The position numbers and the translations under genes were made by a program. This document shows, piece after piece, positions 24,025 through 35,160 of a DNA stretch of 64,000 nucleotides. The DNA comes from Axinella damicornis. Its lineage: Eukaryota; Porifera; Demospongiae; Axinellida; Axinellidae. Every line of letters begins with the position of its first letter. The first letter of the stretch is position 1. The notes under the pieces are model-generated. The model was not told the origin of the DNA. It ran no database searches and saw only the letters and a program-made list of their open reading frames with translations. The stretch is taken from the NCBI GenBank assembly GCA_963931865.1, contig OZ007514.1, positions 5,434,646 through 5,498,645 of the forward strand, written 5' to 3'.

Positions 24025-24313
24025 CTGCAAAACGGTGTAGTTGTTTTGATTGCTTGGTGGTTACTACAGTTGCACCGTGTTTGAACATGCAGGAACCAAG
24101 TTGTCTGCATTTCAGTAGCATCCTACATAGAGTGGCCATTCCAGTAGTATCCTACACAAACCTGGTTTATGTAGGGTATTACTGGAATGCTCAGTTTATG
24201 TGGGATGCTATCGTCCTCCACATTCTAATTATATTGCCTCGATCCTGCATGTCCAAACACGGTGCAGCTATAATAACCACCAAGCAGTCAAAGTAACTAC
24301 TTTGTTTTTGCAG
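24025..24313. mobile_element. Foldback MITE, ~70-bp arms
   Basis: The left arm 'ctgcaaaacggtgtagttg'...'caccgtgtttgaacatgcag' is inverted at the right. A second nested inverted pair occupies the loop ('tagtatcctacacaaacc' against 'gtttatgtagggtatta'), so almost the whole 289 bp can fold. Confidence 0.8.
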
Positions 24314-24319
24314 TGATGA

Positions 24320-25260
24320 TGTCAAAACACAGCGTTTTGTAATGATCAGTATACACAACCCATGCAATTGGGAATGATATGCCCTATAGTATCCCTGGCT
24401 CTGCTACATGTATAACCCTCTTATTGAGCATATCCTATAGAGCCTGTGTGCTACGGTTTTACTGTACACTGGATGGTCGCGCAACTCTTAATATTGCATT
24501 TGGTGCTAGCCTTGATTGGCTTTGGTATCCTATTGTGGGTTCGATAACATTTCTCCCAAGCTGTTTTGCACAGTGTCCTAATGCATTCAGTGTTGGTCAG
24601 TGTGTACCCTTCCCTCTGTTATTCTTCCACTGCTATAGGATGAGTATACCTTGGATTAGCTACTCTTCGTGCAGAGCAGTGAGCAGGAGCTACACTGGCC
24701 AGGTTGAACTTTGGACGCTGTTAGCTGAACCAGAATAGTATCTGCCGGTGACTCTGTTTGCTATCACTTTATACTTTCATCTCGAACTGTGAAGTGCTCT
24801 GTACCATCTGCTGACTCAGGAACAGACTTCAGAGCCTCTATGTAGAGTTCTCTGTCATAATGTTAATGCCGGTGACTATACATTTTCTCATTCCCGCATG
24901 CCTTATTTTATGTGGACTGTTTATACCATTTGCATTGCTGGAACACGGAAACTGATCTAAACCCTAACTATAGCATTCATACTTCTTGAACAAAATACCT
25001 GCAATAGCTGTCCAAGAGTTGGTTACTGCAAACGGCACCAATTTTTGTGAAGATGGTGCTCATTTTCACTCAATTCCAGTTGTCAGGTCATATCTCTCGT
25101 TCTGAGTAAGCTACAAACTTTGTACATGCATTGGTGTGTAGAGTTGCTGTAGCTGAGCTTGCATACCAAAAATTATTATAATCACTACACCACATCCGAA
25201 GATATAACCTTTCTTGTGTGATCACTTCATTACTTCAGATTTAGTTATACCGTATACGTC
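24320..25260. other. No recognised gene or element
   Basis: Intergenic sequence with stop-rich frames; nothing was recognised. Confidence 0.4.
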
Positions 25261-26134
25261 CGGAAATGTTCCGCGTTACGCATACGTGCCGTTGTAAATA
25301 AATTTGTACAGGCGTGAATGGATTTCCGGTACGGTGGCGATTGGACTGTACGTAGCGGATCACGTCCACGGACGCAATCCGCGATGACACCGGTCGCAGA
25401 TCTGACTACGGCGTCCATCGCCCCCTTGAATTTAAGGCTAGTAGTTACGATTAACGACGTGGATATTGGTCCGGCAGGAAGTACATACTTTAGGTATTTA
25501 GGTGCCGGAAACGCGCGCGCATCTAGAACCGGCCCTGGCCTTAATTTCCCCTACCCATTGCCCTACTTCCTGCCGGACACTTCGTACTATTAATTTTCGA
25601 AAAAATTGCATGTATTCATTCAACCTGCCTTCTAGTCTCGCATGGCCCAGACCCTTCCCGCGGCGATTACTGGGCGGGGCGGGAGGAGGGGAGGAGGGAG
25701 AAGGGTCTGGTGACTCTGAACAAGATGCCGTTGCAAAATGGAATGTAATTATTGAAATAATCTTCCATAAATGTAATATTGCACGTGACTTACTCATGTA
25801 TACTATACTAGTAGTTAATCGAGCACACAGCTAGAGCCATGGCTATCAAGGAAGAGCGCTGTAGCTGTACCGTCTGCCTCAAAGACTTGCCGAAGAGTAG
25901 TACGCGAAGGAGCCTTAACAGTGAGACATTCCAGAAGGTTGTGCAGCAACTGACTTAAAAGTGTAAAAAATCCCATGGGTTACCCATGGGACTGATTTAA
26001 GTCACCCTTCCCATGGGTGTCTCATGGGACTGATTTAAGTCACCAGAACCCATGGGACACCCATGGGAGCATTTTAAGTCACTATGGTCGACTTAAGTTG
26101 CTGTGAAGATAATACAGTGCATAGTATTACTCAT

Positions 26135-26495
26135 GGGACCATTTTAAGTCAAGTCATGAAAGAGTAAGCCCCTGTTGTCTCACATCATCAGAGTAAGTCC
26201 CTGCCAATTACCCATTCACATTCAGAGAATGACTTAAAATGGTCCCATGAGTAATAGACAACATACTATTATTGTGGGACCATCTTAAGTCAAATCATTA
26301 AGGAGTATGCCCCTGTTGTCTCACATCATCAGAGTAAGTCCCTGCCAATTACCCATTCGCGTTCGGAGACTGACTTAAAATGGTCCCATGAGTAATAGAC
26401 AACATACTATGTTGTGGGACCATCTTAAGTCAAATCATTAAAGAGTATGCCCCGTCGTCTCACATCATCAGAGTAAGTCCCTTCCAATTACCCAG
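26135..26495 (+). repeat. ~140-bp tandem units, left arm of foldback
   Basis: Units start 'gggaccat.ttaagtcaa', continue 'ctcacatcatcagagtaagt' and end 'ggtcccatgagtaatagac'. Starts are at 26135, 26276 and 26416. The array recurs inverted at 27840-28195. Confidence 0.85.
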
Positions 26496-26849
26496 TCACT
26501 AGAATGGTCATGAGAACAGTATTACCAGAGCAATAATGATCATATTCAATCAAAAATGTGATGATTGAGTTAGCAAGAACATTATAAGTCACTAATTTGT
26601 ACAGTGTTGATTACAAAGGCAATGGAGATGTAATAAAGATGTAACTAAATCATGACTTCTAGGCATTGATATATGTGACTGTCGACAATCAAATCATGAA
26701 ATGCAGTGGTGCTTCCTCATGCACACACTAATGCTCATTATATTGATGGAAGAGGATAACAATGATGCTCGTATACAGTTATAATATCAAACAAACCTCA
26801 CAGTACAAAAGATATTTAGTTGAAACAACCCCTGAATGGTTACTCCAGT

Positions 26850-27190
26850 TTCAGTCAAGGTTCAAGAGCATCCATCTGTTAGCTATTATTCGGTTCTGAA
26901 CCGGATAATAGCCAGCAGGTGGATGCTCTTTCAAGCTTAATGGAATCCATCATCCCCCCTCGCAATTCCATCAAGCTTGAAACAGAATCCATCTGCTAGC
27001 TAATTATTCGGTTCTGAACCAGATAATAGCCAGCAGGTGGATATGCTCTTTGAAGTTTGATGGAATCCATCATCCCCCCTCGCAATTCCATCAAGCTTGA
27101 AACAGCATCCATCTGCTAGCTATTATTCGGTTCTGAACCAGATAATAGCCAGCAGGTAGATGCTCTTTGAAGTTTGATGGAATGGTGAGG
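26850..27190 (+). repeat. Three ~118-bp tandem units
   Basis: Each unit contains 'tattcggttctgaacc.gat', 'aatagccagcaggt' and 'gatggaatccatcatccccc'. 'gcatccatctgctagctat' and 'tagccagcaggtggatgc' within one unit also form an imperfect hairpin. Confidence 0.8.
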
Positions 27191-27323
27191 GAGGATGATG
27201 GTTAGTAATTATGGTTTGAAATTCTCTTCATAGTATATACCAGTTCAATTAACCTGTAGTCAGCCCATCATACTTAGTAATCTGACCCTTGAACCACTCT
27301 GTCTTTCCAGATGCCACTTTGAA

Positions 27324-27480
27324 TTTCATTTCAACTGCCTTTCCAAAGAGTGTCGTGTTTGGAGGTTTGTACACAATGGTTACAATTAATATTATTATGA
27401 TGTTTTAGGGCTGACAATGCAGTAACCGTTGTGTACAAACCTCCAAACATGACACTCTTTGGAAAGGCAGTTGAGATGAA
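27324..27480. repeat. Hairpin, ~65-bp arms
   Basis: 'ttcatttcaactgcctttcc' onward is inverted at 27422-27480, ending 'ggaaaggcagttgagatgaa', with a ~35-base AT-rich loop. It lies within the foldback core. Confidence 0.85.
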
Positions 27481-27529
27481 ATTATTATAATGGGCGAACT
27501 GAGGACAGGTAAAGTATAATCATGTGTGC

Positions 27530-27639
27530 ATGGTAGTTACTACGATTACGAATGCACTTTTGGTTTTAGGATCAACGTATGTGACTGTTTCGTTGATCCT
27601 AAAACCAAAAGTGCATACGTAATCGTAGTAACTACCATA
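27530..27639. repeat. Hairpin, ~48-bp arms
   Basis: 'atggtagttactacgattac' through 'ttggttttaggatcaacg' is inverted with only a ~13-base loop. Within the foldback core. Confidence 0.85.
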
Positions 27640-28277
27640 ACTAAAAATGTGAGATAGGTGTAATTGAACTGGAACAAAATATTGCACTTCAATACCCGAG
27701 GCTAGGCTGTAGCACTGCAATCGTCTAGAGGTGGGGCTGCACGGAAATACTCTGGAGGCGGGGCTGCAACACTTGTAATCATCTGGAGGTGGGGCTGCTG
27801 TGTTTATGCGTACTTAGACCGGCCAGTAGTAACTGACACTGATGAATATTGACGACAGGAGCATACTCTTAAATGACTTGACTTAAGATGGTCCCACAGC
27901 AGTGTGTTACTCATGGGACCATTTTAAGTCATTCTCTAAACGCGACTAGGTGATTGGCAGGGACTTACTCTGATGGTGTGAGACGACAGGGGCATACTCT
28001 TCAATGACTTGACTTAAGATGGTCCCACAATATATAGTATGTTGTCTATTACTCATGGGACCATTTTAAGTCATTCTCAGAATGTGAATGGGTGATTGGC
28101 AGGGACTTACTCTAATGATATGAGACGATGGGAGCATACTCTTTAATGACTTGACTTAAAATGGTCCCATGAGTAATACTATGCACTGTATATCTTCATG
28201 GCAACTTAAGTCAACCATATTGACTTAAAATGCTCCCATGGGTGTCCCATGGGTTCTGGTGACTTAAGGTAGTAAAC

Positions 28278-29050
28278 ATGGGTACCGCGATCTCCGAAAC
28301 CAAGTTGATGGATAAATGGGCAGCATCAAAGCGTACACAAGTTTCAGCAATACTTTGCATCAAACTGCTCCCTCTGCTTGAAAATGCCCTAAAACTCAAT
28401 TTTAAGGCCCTCTACGAAACTGAAAATTTGGACCCTCTCCAAGGCCCCACCCACACTCTGACCCCATCATCAATACACACACAAAACAGGCCCAAAAACT
28501 ACGGATGGATTTACCACCTGCTCTCCTCACTTGCAGGCTACAGCCCAAAACTCACTGCCACCCTCAAAAACAGAGGTTTGGCTACCCTAGGCTTTCAAAA
28601 AAATTCCACGCACACCAACTAAAACAGACCAAAGCCAATGCCAGTTTCCAAAAGGTCAACCTACCCCCTGCAAAACTAGGGATGCTTTTCCACGTTCACC
28701 TCTCGGTTACCGAGTTTTGGCCACACATCTACTCCCTCTCACCAGCCCAGTCCAGCTACCAAACCAGCCAAATTCGCCCTAACACGAAAATGGGCGGGGC
28801 CTGTAATGCCGAAAGGTCAACTCTCTAGAGTACCTTGGCCAGGGAGCTGTCGGAGGCTGTTCACTTTCCAGGCTGTTCTTCGGCCACTTCAGCAGACCCA
28901 CAAACATTCCTGCTCACTCCACCTAGCTATTCACACTCAGATAGCCCATCGCTACATTCAATAAGCCAGAATAGCTCTTTAAAAAAAAAGTGTTCAAACA
29001 AATCTTCAAGGTACCGCACGGCCACATCAGAGTACCGATTTGAAACTTGA
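28278..29050 (+). pseudogene. Fragmented reading frames inside foldback element
   Basis: Three consecutive plus-strand ORFs in shifting frames (28278-28622, 28505-28828, 28835-29050) begin just after the inner foldback arm. The first starts MGTAISETKLMDKWAASK and the last is Ser-rich and ends with a basic stretch. The composition of the first two is protein-like, but I recognise no family. They may be a decayed passenger gene of the element. Confidence 0.3.
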
Positions 29051-29885
29051 AAGGGCCGCTAGCCGCATCAAAGAGAGAAGCCCCCCTTGTTTATTCCGGT
29101 TGCCGCCATGGGAAAACGTAAACAGATGAATAACTCTAAATAACCGTATGCGAGTGACGTCATCTCATTAATTATTCATGAGCAAAATTGCGCGATTTCG
29201 CCGATGCCGTGCTTCCTATATACCTTAAATCAGTCCCATGAGACACCCATGGGAAGGGTGACTTAAATCAGTCCCATGGGTAACCCATGGGATTTTTTAC
29301 AATTTTAAGTCAATTTCTAGGCGACCATTCCAGAACCCGTGTGGAGACTCACGGAGACGTCCGTATCGCACGCAAATTATCTTCGCTTTGTTTGGACATT
29401 AACTGCGTGTAGCCTAGCTGTGAAGCTGCTAAGGAGGCAGTCTTGAATCTTCTCGGCCATGTAATCTAGTCACGCGCTCAAAGCGGAAATCGTGCCACAA
29501 ATTACATGCTGCTTCAATCTGGTTGGTTCTACCAGCATTCCGGCAGAGCCAACAACATCCTGTTCAGAGTCTTCTTCCTCCCTCCCCTCCCCTTTCGCCC
29601 CGCCCCACTAATCGTCGCAGGAAGGGTCTGGGCCACGCGAGACTACCTGCCTTCCTGGTGAAAGTTGGGAGAGTGTGCAAAGAGTATCATTTTCCGCATG
29701 CATGTTTGTACCGTAATTATAGCAAGAATTACGGTTGCATGCGTAGCAAATTTTTTCGGGTACCGCGGAATTGGGTGTGGGAGCGGTTCTACTGAGTCCG
29801 TACCAGTTTGCCCAAGTTGTATGCTGGTGTAGCGACGAGGCACAAACTTAAGCAAAGAACCGATTGGTGAACCAGAGGTCCAGAG

Positions 29886-31187
29886 ATGACAGCGTTAAGT
29901 TACTTCTTCGGCATTAAGACGACGGTCAACTTTTTCATGTATTTTGCCTACGCGATGGCAAAATTCGGGTTGTTTATGCTGCTGTTTGCCAGGTGGCTTG
30001 TGCTGTTTGTTAGGTGGCTTGTGCTGTTTGTTAGGTGGCTTGTGCAGTACTGTCGCACCAGCTCTTCGCCATCATCGTCTATAGCAGAGACCGGCCAGCA
30101 GAGTACCGAAACTAGTCCACTGACAAGGAATACTGCAGAAACTGGCGCTTTCACCGTACTACAGCTACGGCCCATGGGGCAAGCTGCACAGCAGGGTACT
30201 GAAACTAACTCACTGGCAGTGGATAGAGCTGCCCAGGCCGGCCAGCAAAATACCGAGGAAAGCTCATGGACTTCTACTCCATTTTGCTGCTGCTGCAAGG
30301 TCATGCATTGTATGCGATCACTTGTGTTACTGTTATTCGGTGCTCCTCTGGGTATAGTTCAGCAGCGCAAAGATGAATACAGACCCGATGAAAAGCCTGA
30401 TGAAAATAAGGTACCAACTTTATACATTCGCAGAACTCGACTGAGTTACCAAGCCATTGTACTACTGGCCGTACTCATATTTTCATTCCTGTTAATAGCA
30501 ATAATAACTTCATTCGACGCTGCTCTACTGAGTGTTACAAGGATTTGTAGCGAAGACCCTAATATATACTGCTACCCTGAAGCTATTGATCCAAATGATG
30601 ACATCCACAATAATATTACATATGATAAAGAAATCACAGACTGTGCCTTCTGGAACAGCGAAGGCATATCAAGTAGAGTGACCTTCCTTTGCTTCCGATT
30701 TAAGTACAGCCCTGGTATATTTATTGCTGTATTCACTGCGATTCTATCGATCTTCAAAATTGGAACAAAGTTTGTTGCAGGAATCCTACTCTCTTTAGGT
30801 GGCTGCTTCAACAAGTGCAAATGCAACAAATGTGTTGAATGTGCAAGGATTTCTTTGGCCTTAATTGCGTTTTTTATCGAGTACGGACTCGTAATATATT
30901 CATTTATATTAGCCAATCAGGCAATTGAAGATGGTACCGATCTTGAAACACTGCAACAAAGTTTTCCTAAGGCAGCTGTTGTTGCCGGAATTGTATCAAC
31001 CACTCTTTGGTTACCATGGGAGAAGTATGCTCAAAGAACTGCATCTCGTCCAAGTGACTCCAACGGAACTACGCCTAGTGATACATCAATGTTTGGGAAG
31101 TGTGCTCCAACAACTACATCTGGTCCAAGTGACTCCAATGGAACTACATCTGATACATCAACGTTCGGGTATAATCCTCTGGATTAA
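29886..31187 (+). CDS. Intronless multi-pass membrane protein, 433 aa, family unknown
   Basis: The ATG at 29886 opens a single uninterrupted frame. The N-terminus (about residues 5-55) is hydrophobic and contains three consecutive FARWLVL/FVRWLVL-type repeats. Residues about 56-130 are Ser/Thr/Gln-rich, with repeated 'AETGQQSTETS'-like units, then a CCCC motif. Further hydrophobic segments are near 140-158, 192-217, 275-310, 322-347 and 360-375. A loop at about 222-270 has cysteines and an NNIT glycosylation sequon. The cytosolic tail ends in two copies of a 'SGPSDSNGTTSDTSTFG' unit. It is probably a plasma- or endomembrane protein with five or six spans. No enzyme or channel motif is visible and no homologue is claimed. 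It starts 240 bp after a Mutator-like element. Confidence 0.75.
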   Translation: MTALSYFFGIKTTVNFFMYFAYAMAKFGLFMLLFARWLVLFVRWLVLFVRWLVQYCRTSSSPSSSIAETGQQSTETSPLTRNTAETGAFTVLQLRPMGQAAQQGTETNSLAVDRAAQAGQQNTEESSWTSTPFCCCCKVMHCMRSLVLLLFGAPLGIVQQRKDEYRPDEKPDENKVPTLYIRRTRLSYQAIVLLAVLIFSFLLIAIITSFDAALLSVTRICSEDPNIYCYPEAIDPNDDIHNNITYDKEITDCAFWNSEGISSRVTFLCFRFKYSPGIFIAVFTAILSIFKIGTKFVAGILLSLGGCFNKCKCNKCVECARISLALIAFFIEYGLVIYSFILANQAIEDGTDLETLQQSFPKAAVVAGIVSTTLWLPWEKYAQRTASRPSDSNGTTPSDTSMFGKCAPTTTSGPSDSNGTTSDTSTFGYNPLD

Positions 31188-31597
31188 CTGAAACTATAGC
31201 TTCTATTTTGAAGTAGGTTTTGGTGTGGTATTGTCAATTCTCTAGCTAAACCATGTTCTACCCTGATGTGCAGTCATATACCCACCTGGTACAATATATA
31301 GTCACATGTATGGTTACTTAGGCATTGTGGTATTGGCTAGATGTATCAGCCTGAAGATTATTGTTGATGTATGATTGGTGTGTTTGTCACTTGTGCAATT
31401 GATTGTAGCACTCATTGCATATATAGTTGTGCTCTGTGGGCAAATAATTTATGAATAGAATGATTTCACTCTCAATCCAATTCCAACACCCTGTCACCAT
31501 GGTTGCCCATGCAGTTATGTCTTTAATGTTGGCTGCAATTGCAGGCTATAGCTTTGCGTGCATGGGCAATTTTTCCTCCTTGTTCCGCAACCGTACA
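31188..31597. other. 3' flank of the membrane protein gene
   Basis: AT-rich sequence; no canonical AATAAA was found close to the stop. No other feature was recognised. Confidence 0.4.
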
Positions 31598-31892
31598 AGC
31601 ACATTGCCTGAGCGGACACTCACTATCCACCGCCAGAGTGTCAAGCACAATTATCCCCCAACACATTGTTGCCTGTTATACAACAGGCATCGAATGCTGA
31701 TCGAAATGCATAATTATTAGAATGAGGGGTTGATTCACAGTTTTATGTAGCTAAGGCAGGTGTTGAATCAACCCCTCAGATTCTCGTGCATTTCAGCCTG
31801 TTGCATATTAGGTGACGATGTGTTGGGAGATAGGTGTGCCAAGGGCTATGGTAGTGGATATACAGTGTGAGTGTCTGCTCAGACAATGTGCT
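31598..31892. mobile_element. Foldback element, ~140-bp arms
   Basis: 'agcacattgcctgagcggac' at the left is inverted at the right ('agacaatgtgct'). The arms run inward to 'gaggggttgattcacag' and 'gttgaatcaacccctc', so nearly the entire 295 bp folds into one hairpin. Confidence 0.85.
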
Positions 31893-32170
31893 GGGACAGT
31901 CAATCCACCCAGGCCTGCAACACCAACCGCAGGGGATCTCATGACTCAGCCAATTCCAACTGTTCATTATCTCTCTCACAGTTAACACTGCCCAGAAGTG
32001 TCTAGCCTGTACTGCTATATATGCAGACTTGATTCTGCTCCTATGAAAATGGCAATTGCAATTCAATTCTAAACAGGTAGAGGAATGAAGCGTACACCAA
32101 CCTGTCTTGGTTCTTTGCATGTAGCTAGGTAGGTGTTGATGCAAGTTTGGAGAGAGAATGTTAATCATTC

Positions 32171-32240
32171 TAGGACCAGCTGGGATTCGAACCCATGCAA
32201 GACCTCTAGACAGACGCTCTAACTGCTGAGCCACTGGACC
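32171..32240 (-). repeat. tRNA-derived SINE head (tRNA-like, not a functional tRNA)
   Basis: On the minus strand, an A-box-like 'gtggctcagcagttagagc' and a perfect B-box-type 'gggttcgaatccca' arm are spaced as in a tRNA. The acceptor arms GGTCCAG/CTGGTCC pair with one mismatch, but the anticodon stem does not pair and no clear anticodon exists. The spurious translation VAQQLERLSRGLAWVRIPAGP is typical of such sequences. Most likely the head of a tRNA-derived SINE. Confidence 0.6.
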
Positions 32241-32661
32241 CACGGCAGAGATATTCCTTGCTCCCACAATGGGTTTCACTCATCTGTGTAGCTCACCTGG
32301 TAGCAGATAATGAACTGCAATAATTGCTATTTCATGATAAAAACGTGAATCTATATTTCTGAAGCTACTTGTACTAGCTACCTTGCATGGCAAATTGAGT
32401 AGAAGCTCCATCGAAACTGATTGAATTAGCCTTGAACCCACACCCACATATGCTTTACCATCATGGCCTAATAATTACTACTAGCCAGTGGCACTGTAAG
32501 CAACAAAAACAGCTTGGACCTGGGAACGAGGCTTGTAAGTAGCCTTGTTGACCGGTGAGACAAAACTGGATGCAACCTTAGAATGCATATGCACATTAGA
32601 ATAATATAATTAAATTTACAAAATGAGTAAGAATTTTGAACAACTATGCTACATGTACTCG

Positions 32662-32945
32662 TTAAGTATTATCCATGAAGGTGCTAGCTTCATGCAACCT
32701 TGAAGTTTGGTTGCTATAGACAACATACAACAGGTATGTTGAAGATGTGATTAGTACACTCCCTTCCGTTTTTTCTGTGACTGGAATGTTATGAAACTCA
32801 TCATGTAATTCATTGTCTGTATATTCATAACTCTGTTGGGGAGCATTTAGGTTTGGTATAAGCAACATAATGGATTCGGGCAGGGGAATGGGACCAGCCA
32901 ATTCGTCATTCAGCACCCACTCTCTGCCATCATTGAAAAGGCAGA
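32662..32945 (-). other. Exon-like segment, copy 1 of a duplicated coding block
   Basis: The minus strand reads an open frame including FNDGREWVLNDELAGPIPLP, PESIMLLIPNLNAPQQS and DEFHNIPVTEK. The block at 33881-34135 encodes a related sequence (PESIILFTPNLNAPQQS ... YNDEFHNIPLS). Protein-level similarity is kept while the DNA has indels, which suggests a real duplicated exon rather than a plain repeat. The family is not recognised. Confidence 0.35.
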
Positions 32946-33880
32946 CAATCGCCCTCTAGTGATAACTTATAGCTTGCATGCAATTGTAATTTTGAAATAT
33001 TCATGTACTTACCAGTAAATTTCGGTGAGTCCACATGACCCATATATATAGTTGATAAGGTAGAAGATAGCTCTCACAGTGTGAAGCATGGAATGATTAA
33101 GGAATGGATCGGAGTTAAGGTTTGTGTTGTGGCATTTTGATACTTGATTTCTATTCTTCAAACACTACGTAGCCAAGAAAATTTAATAAAGCCAAATGTT
33201 ACAACCCTTATATACAGAGATCATCTTCAGTGGCAATGAAGCAGCTGTTACAAAATTGTCAATGTATAGAGACCAATAGCAGAAGTGTGCAATAGAAGGA
33301 AAAGGCGAGTGTTTGCACAAACAAGGTATGGGAGCTTAATTAATTGCTTGGTATAACTGTATAATAGTATTGGTGTTTGCACAACGTTTCACCATGAGTC
33401 CTTCTATAGTCATGGAACATTGTTCCTTCCAGGCTTGAGTTGCAGGAATATTGTTCCAGGACCTTGAGTTCCAGTAATATATGAATATTGTACCTTGAGT
33501 ACCTATATGAAGATTTATTTTGTTGAAATGATGGTCCATTTATAGCTAATCTGTGTTGTGTGCTTGTAAACGTGATGTAAATGACAGCAGGCTCCACTCC
33601 TGAACTACATGTTGCAATATTAACCATTTCGCTCTTTGTGTGCAGCAAAACCTGCGGGAATTGTACTTAGTTTTTGCTTATTGCCAACTGCCTTGTCTTC
33701 CTCAGGACACTACTGATATGTACGTATACATAACTATCTACCTGAGTCCAATTGATATCAACTAGAATTCAGACAGAAATTCTGATTTCCGTTCAAACTA
33801 GTTTTGCTTCATTGATGACCAACAAAATCCTTGAGAGTCCCCCCAGAGTCTTTCAGATGGTGTGCACCCTATATAGGCTA
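32946..33880. other. Spacer between duplicated exon-like blocks
   Basis: AT-rich, stop-rich sequence; nothing was recognised apart from short direct repeats such as 'ccttgagt' near 33460-33505. Confidence 0.35.
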
Positions 33881-34135
33881 TCACATTGAGACCTCTGTAC
33901 CTTTATCATTATGTGCCCTTTCAAGGATTTGTTGGTTGCTATAGACAACATAAGGTGTGTTGAACATGTGGTTAGTACACTCCCTCTCCTTTTTTCTGTG
34001 ATCTGGTGATAGTGGAATGTTATGAAACTCATCATTGTAGTCATTATAATATTTCATAGCTAAGCTCTGTTGAGGAGCATTTAGATTTGGTGTAAACAAG
34101 ATAATGGATTCAGGCATGCAGGGAGGGTATAGGAA
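33881..34135 (-). other. Exon-like segment, copy 2 of a duplicated coding block
   Basis: Related to 32662-32945 (see that entry). A third, more distant relative may be the minus-strand frame at 34427-34660, which keeps the order ILLYAANKG ... DTFHNMQ against IILFTPNLN ... DEFHNIP. These could be exons of one minus-strand gene or decayed paralogues. Confidence 0.35.
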
Positions 34136-34772
34136 TGGGACCAGCTTGTTTTCTGTTGGGAAATGCGTTCAAAATTCAGTTATGCAGTTACACGCTAACT
34201 GAATTCTCAGTGCATTAGGTTGGGCAGAAACATTTTCAGTGCATTTCCCAACTGTGCATGCTCCACTATATATACAACACTATATATACGAATAAGCTAT
34301 AGTCAGTCTAATGGATTGAGATTGCATGCATTACGTGCATGGATGAGTAACGGTCAATCTGATGTTAGCCACGTGCACCTTTCGTTCATCCATTGTTCAG
34401 AATACAGCTGTATATAGATGCCATAGCTAACTGGTAGACAGGGAAGCAGGGTTTTCCTTTGAATCAGCTTTGTACAAAATATCTCTGTACATAGTCCTGT
34501 GTGATCCTGCAGCCTGCATGTTATGAAATGTATCTCGATCATCCACCATTCCCTTGTTAGCTGCGTACAGTAATATTCGTTGGTCTGCTGGAATTTGAGG
34601 TCTTTGATATCTCCCGGTTTCTACCCTTAGGTTGTGACAGCTCACTGTCAATCTGCACATAGCAATTCAATGTCTTCTATTCAGACAAAATTGATTTTAA
34701 ATGTGTGATAAGCGTGTAGCTTGTTTTTGGATAAGGTGTAAGTTCAGCTGGAAGCTCTCTATGTCCACAACC

Positions 34773-34836
34773 CAAGAGCGCATGATGACATCATTGTTTT
34801 GCCGTGAAAAAACAATGATGTCATCATGCGCTCTTG
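34773..34836. repeat. Hairpin, ~28-bp arms
   Basis: 'caagagcgcatgatgacatc' and 'attgtttt' are followed by an 8-base loop and the exact complement. Confidence 0.85.
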
Positions 34837-34949
34837 CCACAACCCCATAGGTACGTAACAGACACCGTACACCACTGGCCCAGGATGTTTGCAATTGTTT
34901 GGATACTGTTATAGGGCTTCCTTTAGCAAGCTAGGCACTTCCCTATCAG

Positions 34950-35160
34950 CTAGGGCAAGATGGGCATGTCCACTGCCAAAGGGAGTGTGTAGAGGCGTGT
35001 AGTGCACCTTCGAATCATGCTTTGTACTGCACTGCCACTGCTCTCTGGTTTCCGTGCAATCCGTGACCGTCCCACTCTCGACGTGGATGTACGCTGCGCT
35101 GGTAGCCCACGCCTACTAATTATAAGGCGACAAGTTTTTGCTGCACTTCCTGGCTCCACC
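34950..35160 (-). repeat. Segment of dispersed GC-rich repeat
   Basis: It shares 'tttgtactgcactgcc.ctgct' and 'ctctggttt' with 36690-36720, which lies inside another inserted element. Probably part of an interspersed repeat rather than a gene. Confidence 0.4.

Larger units (their letters stand above)
25937..29325. mobile_element. 3.4-kb foldback element with 10-bp TSD and CCCATGGG palindromes
   Basis: It is inserted in the 25633-29645 element with the host sequence CATTCCAGAA duplicated (25927-25936 and 29326-29335). Both ends contain 'tgacttaaaa.tgtaaaaaa' followed by 'tcccatggg' palindromes. Inside each end is a long arm of ~140-bp tandem units (26135-26495 and, inverted, 27840-28195). The core holds three ~118-bp tandem units and two hairpins. 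The 10-bp TSD suggests Mutator-like mobilisation. A lone terminus of the same family is at 63130-63268. Confidence 0.8.
25633..29645. mobile_element. Mutator-like MITE with perfect 9-bp TSD, split by a nested element
   Basis: The left end 'tagtctcgcatggcccagac' and right end 'gtctgggccacgcgagacta' are inverted repeats. CCTGCCTTC flanks both sides exactly (25624-25632 and 29646-29654). A 9-bp TSD with these TIRs fits a Mutator-like (MULE) non-autonomous element. The interior at 25700-25936 and 29336-29600 matches the relative at 35863-37347. The middle is occupied by the foldback at 25937-29325. Confidence 0.8.

Noticed and set aside
32171..32240. Functional tRNA gene
   Set aside because: A and B boxes fit, but the anticodon stem does not pair and no anticodon can be assigned.
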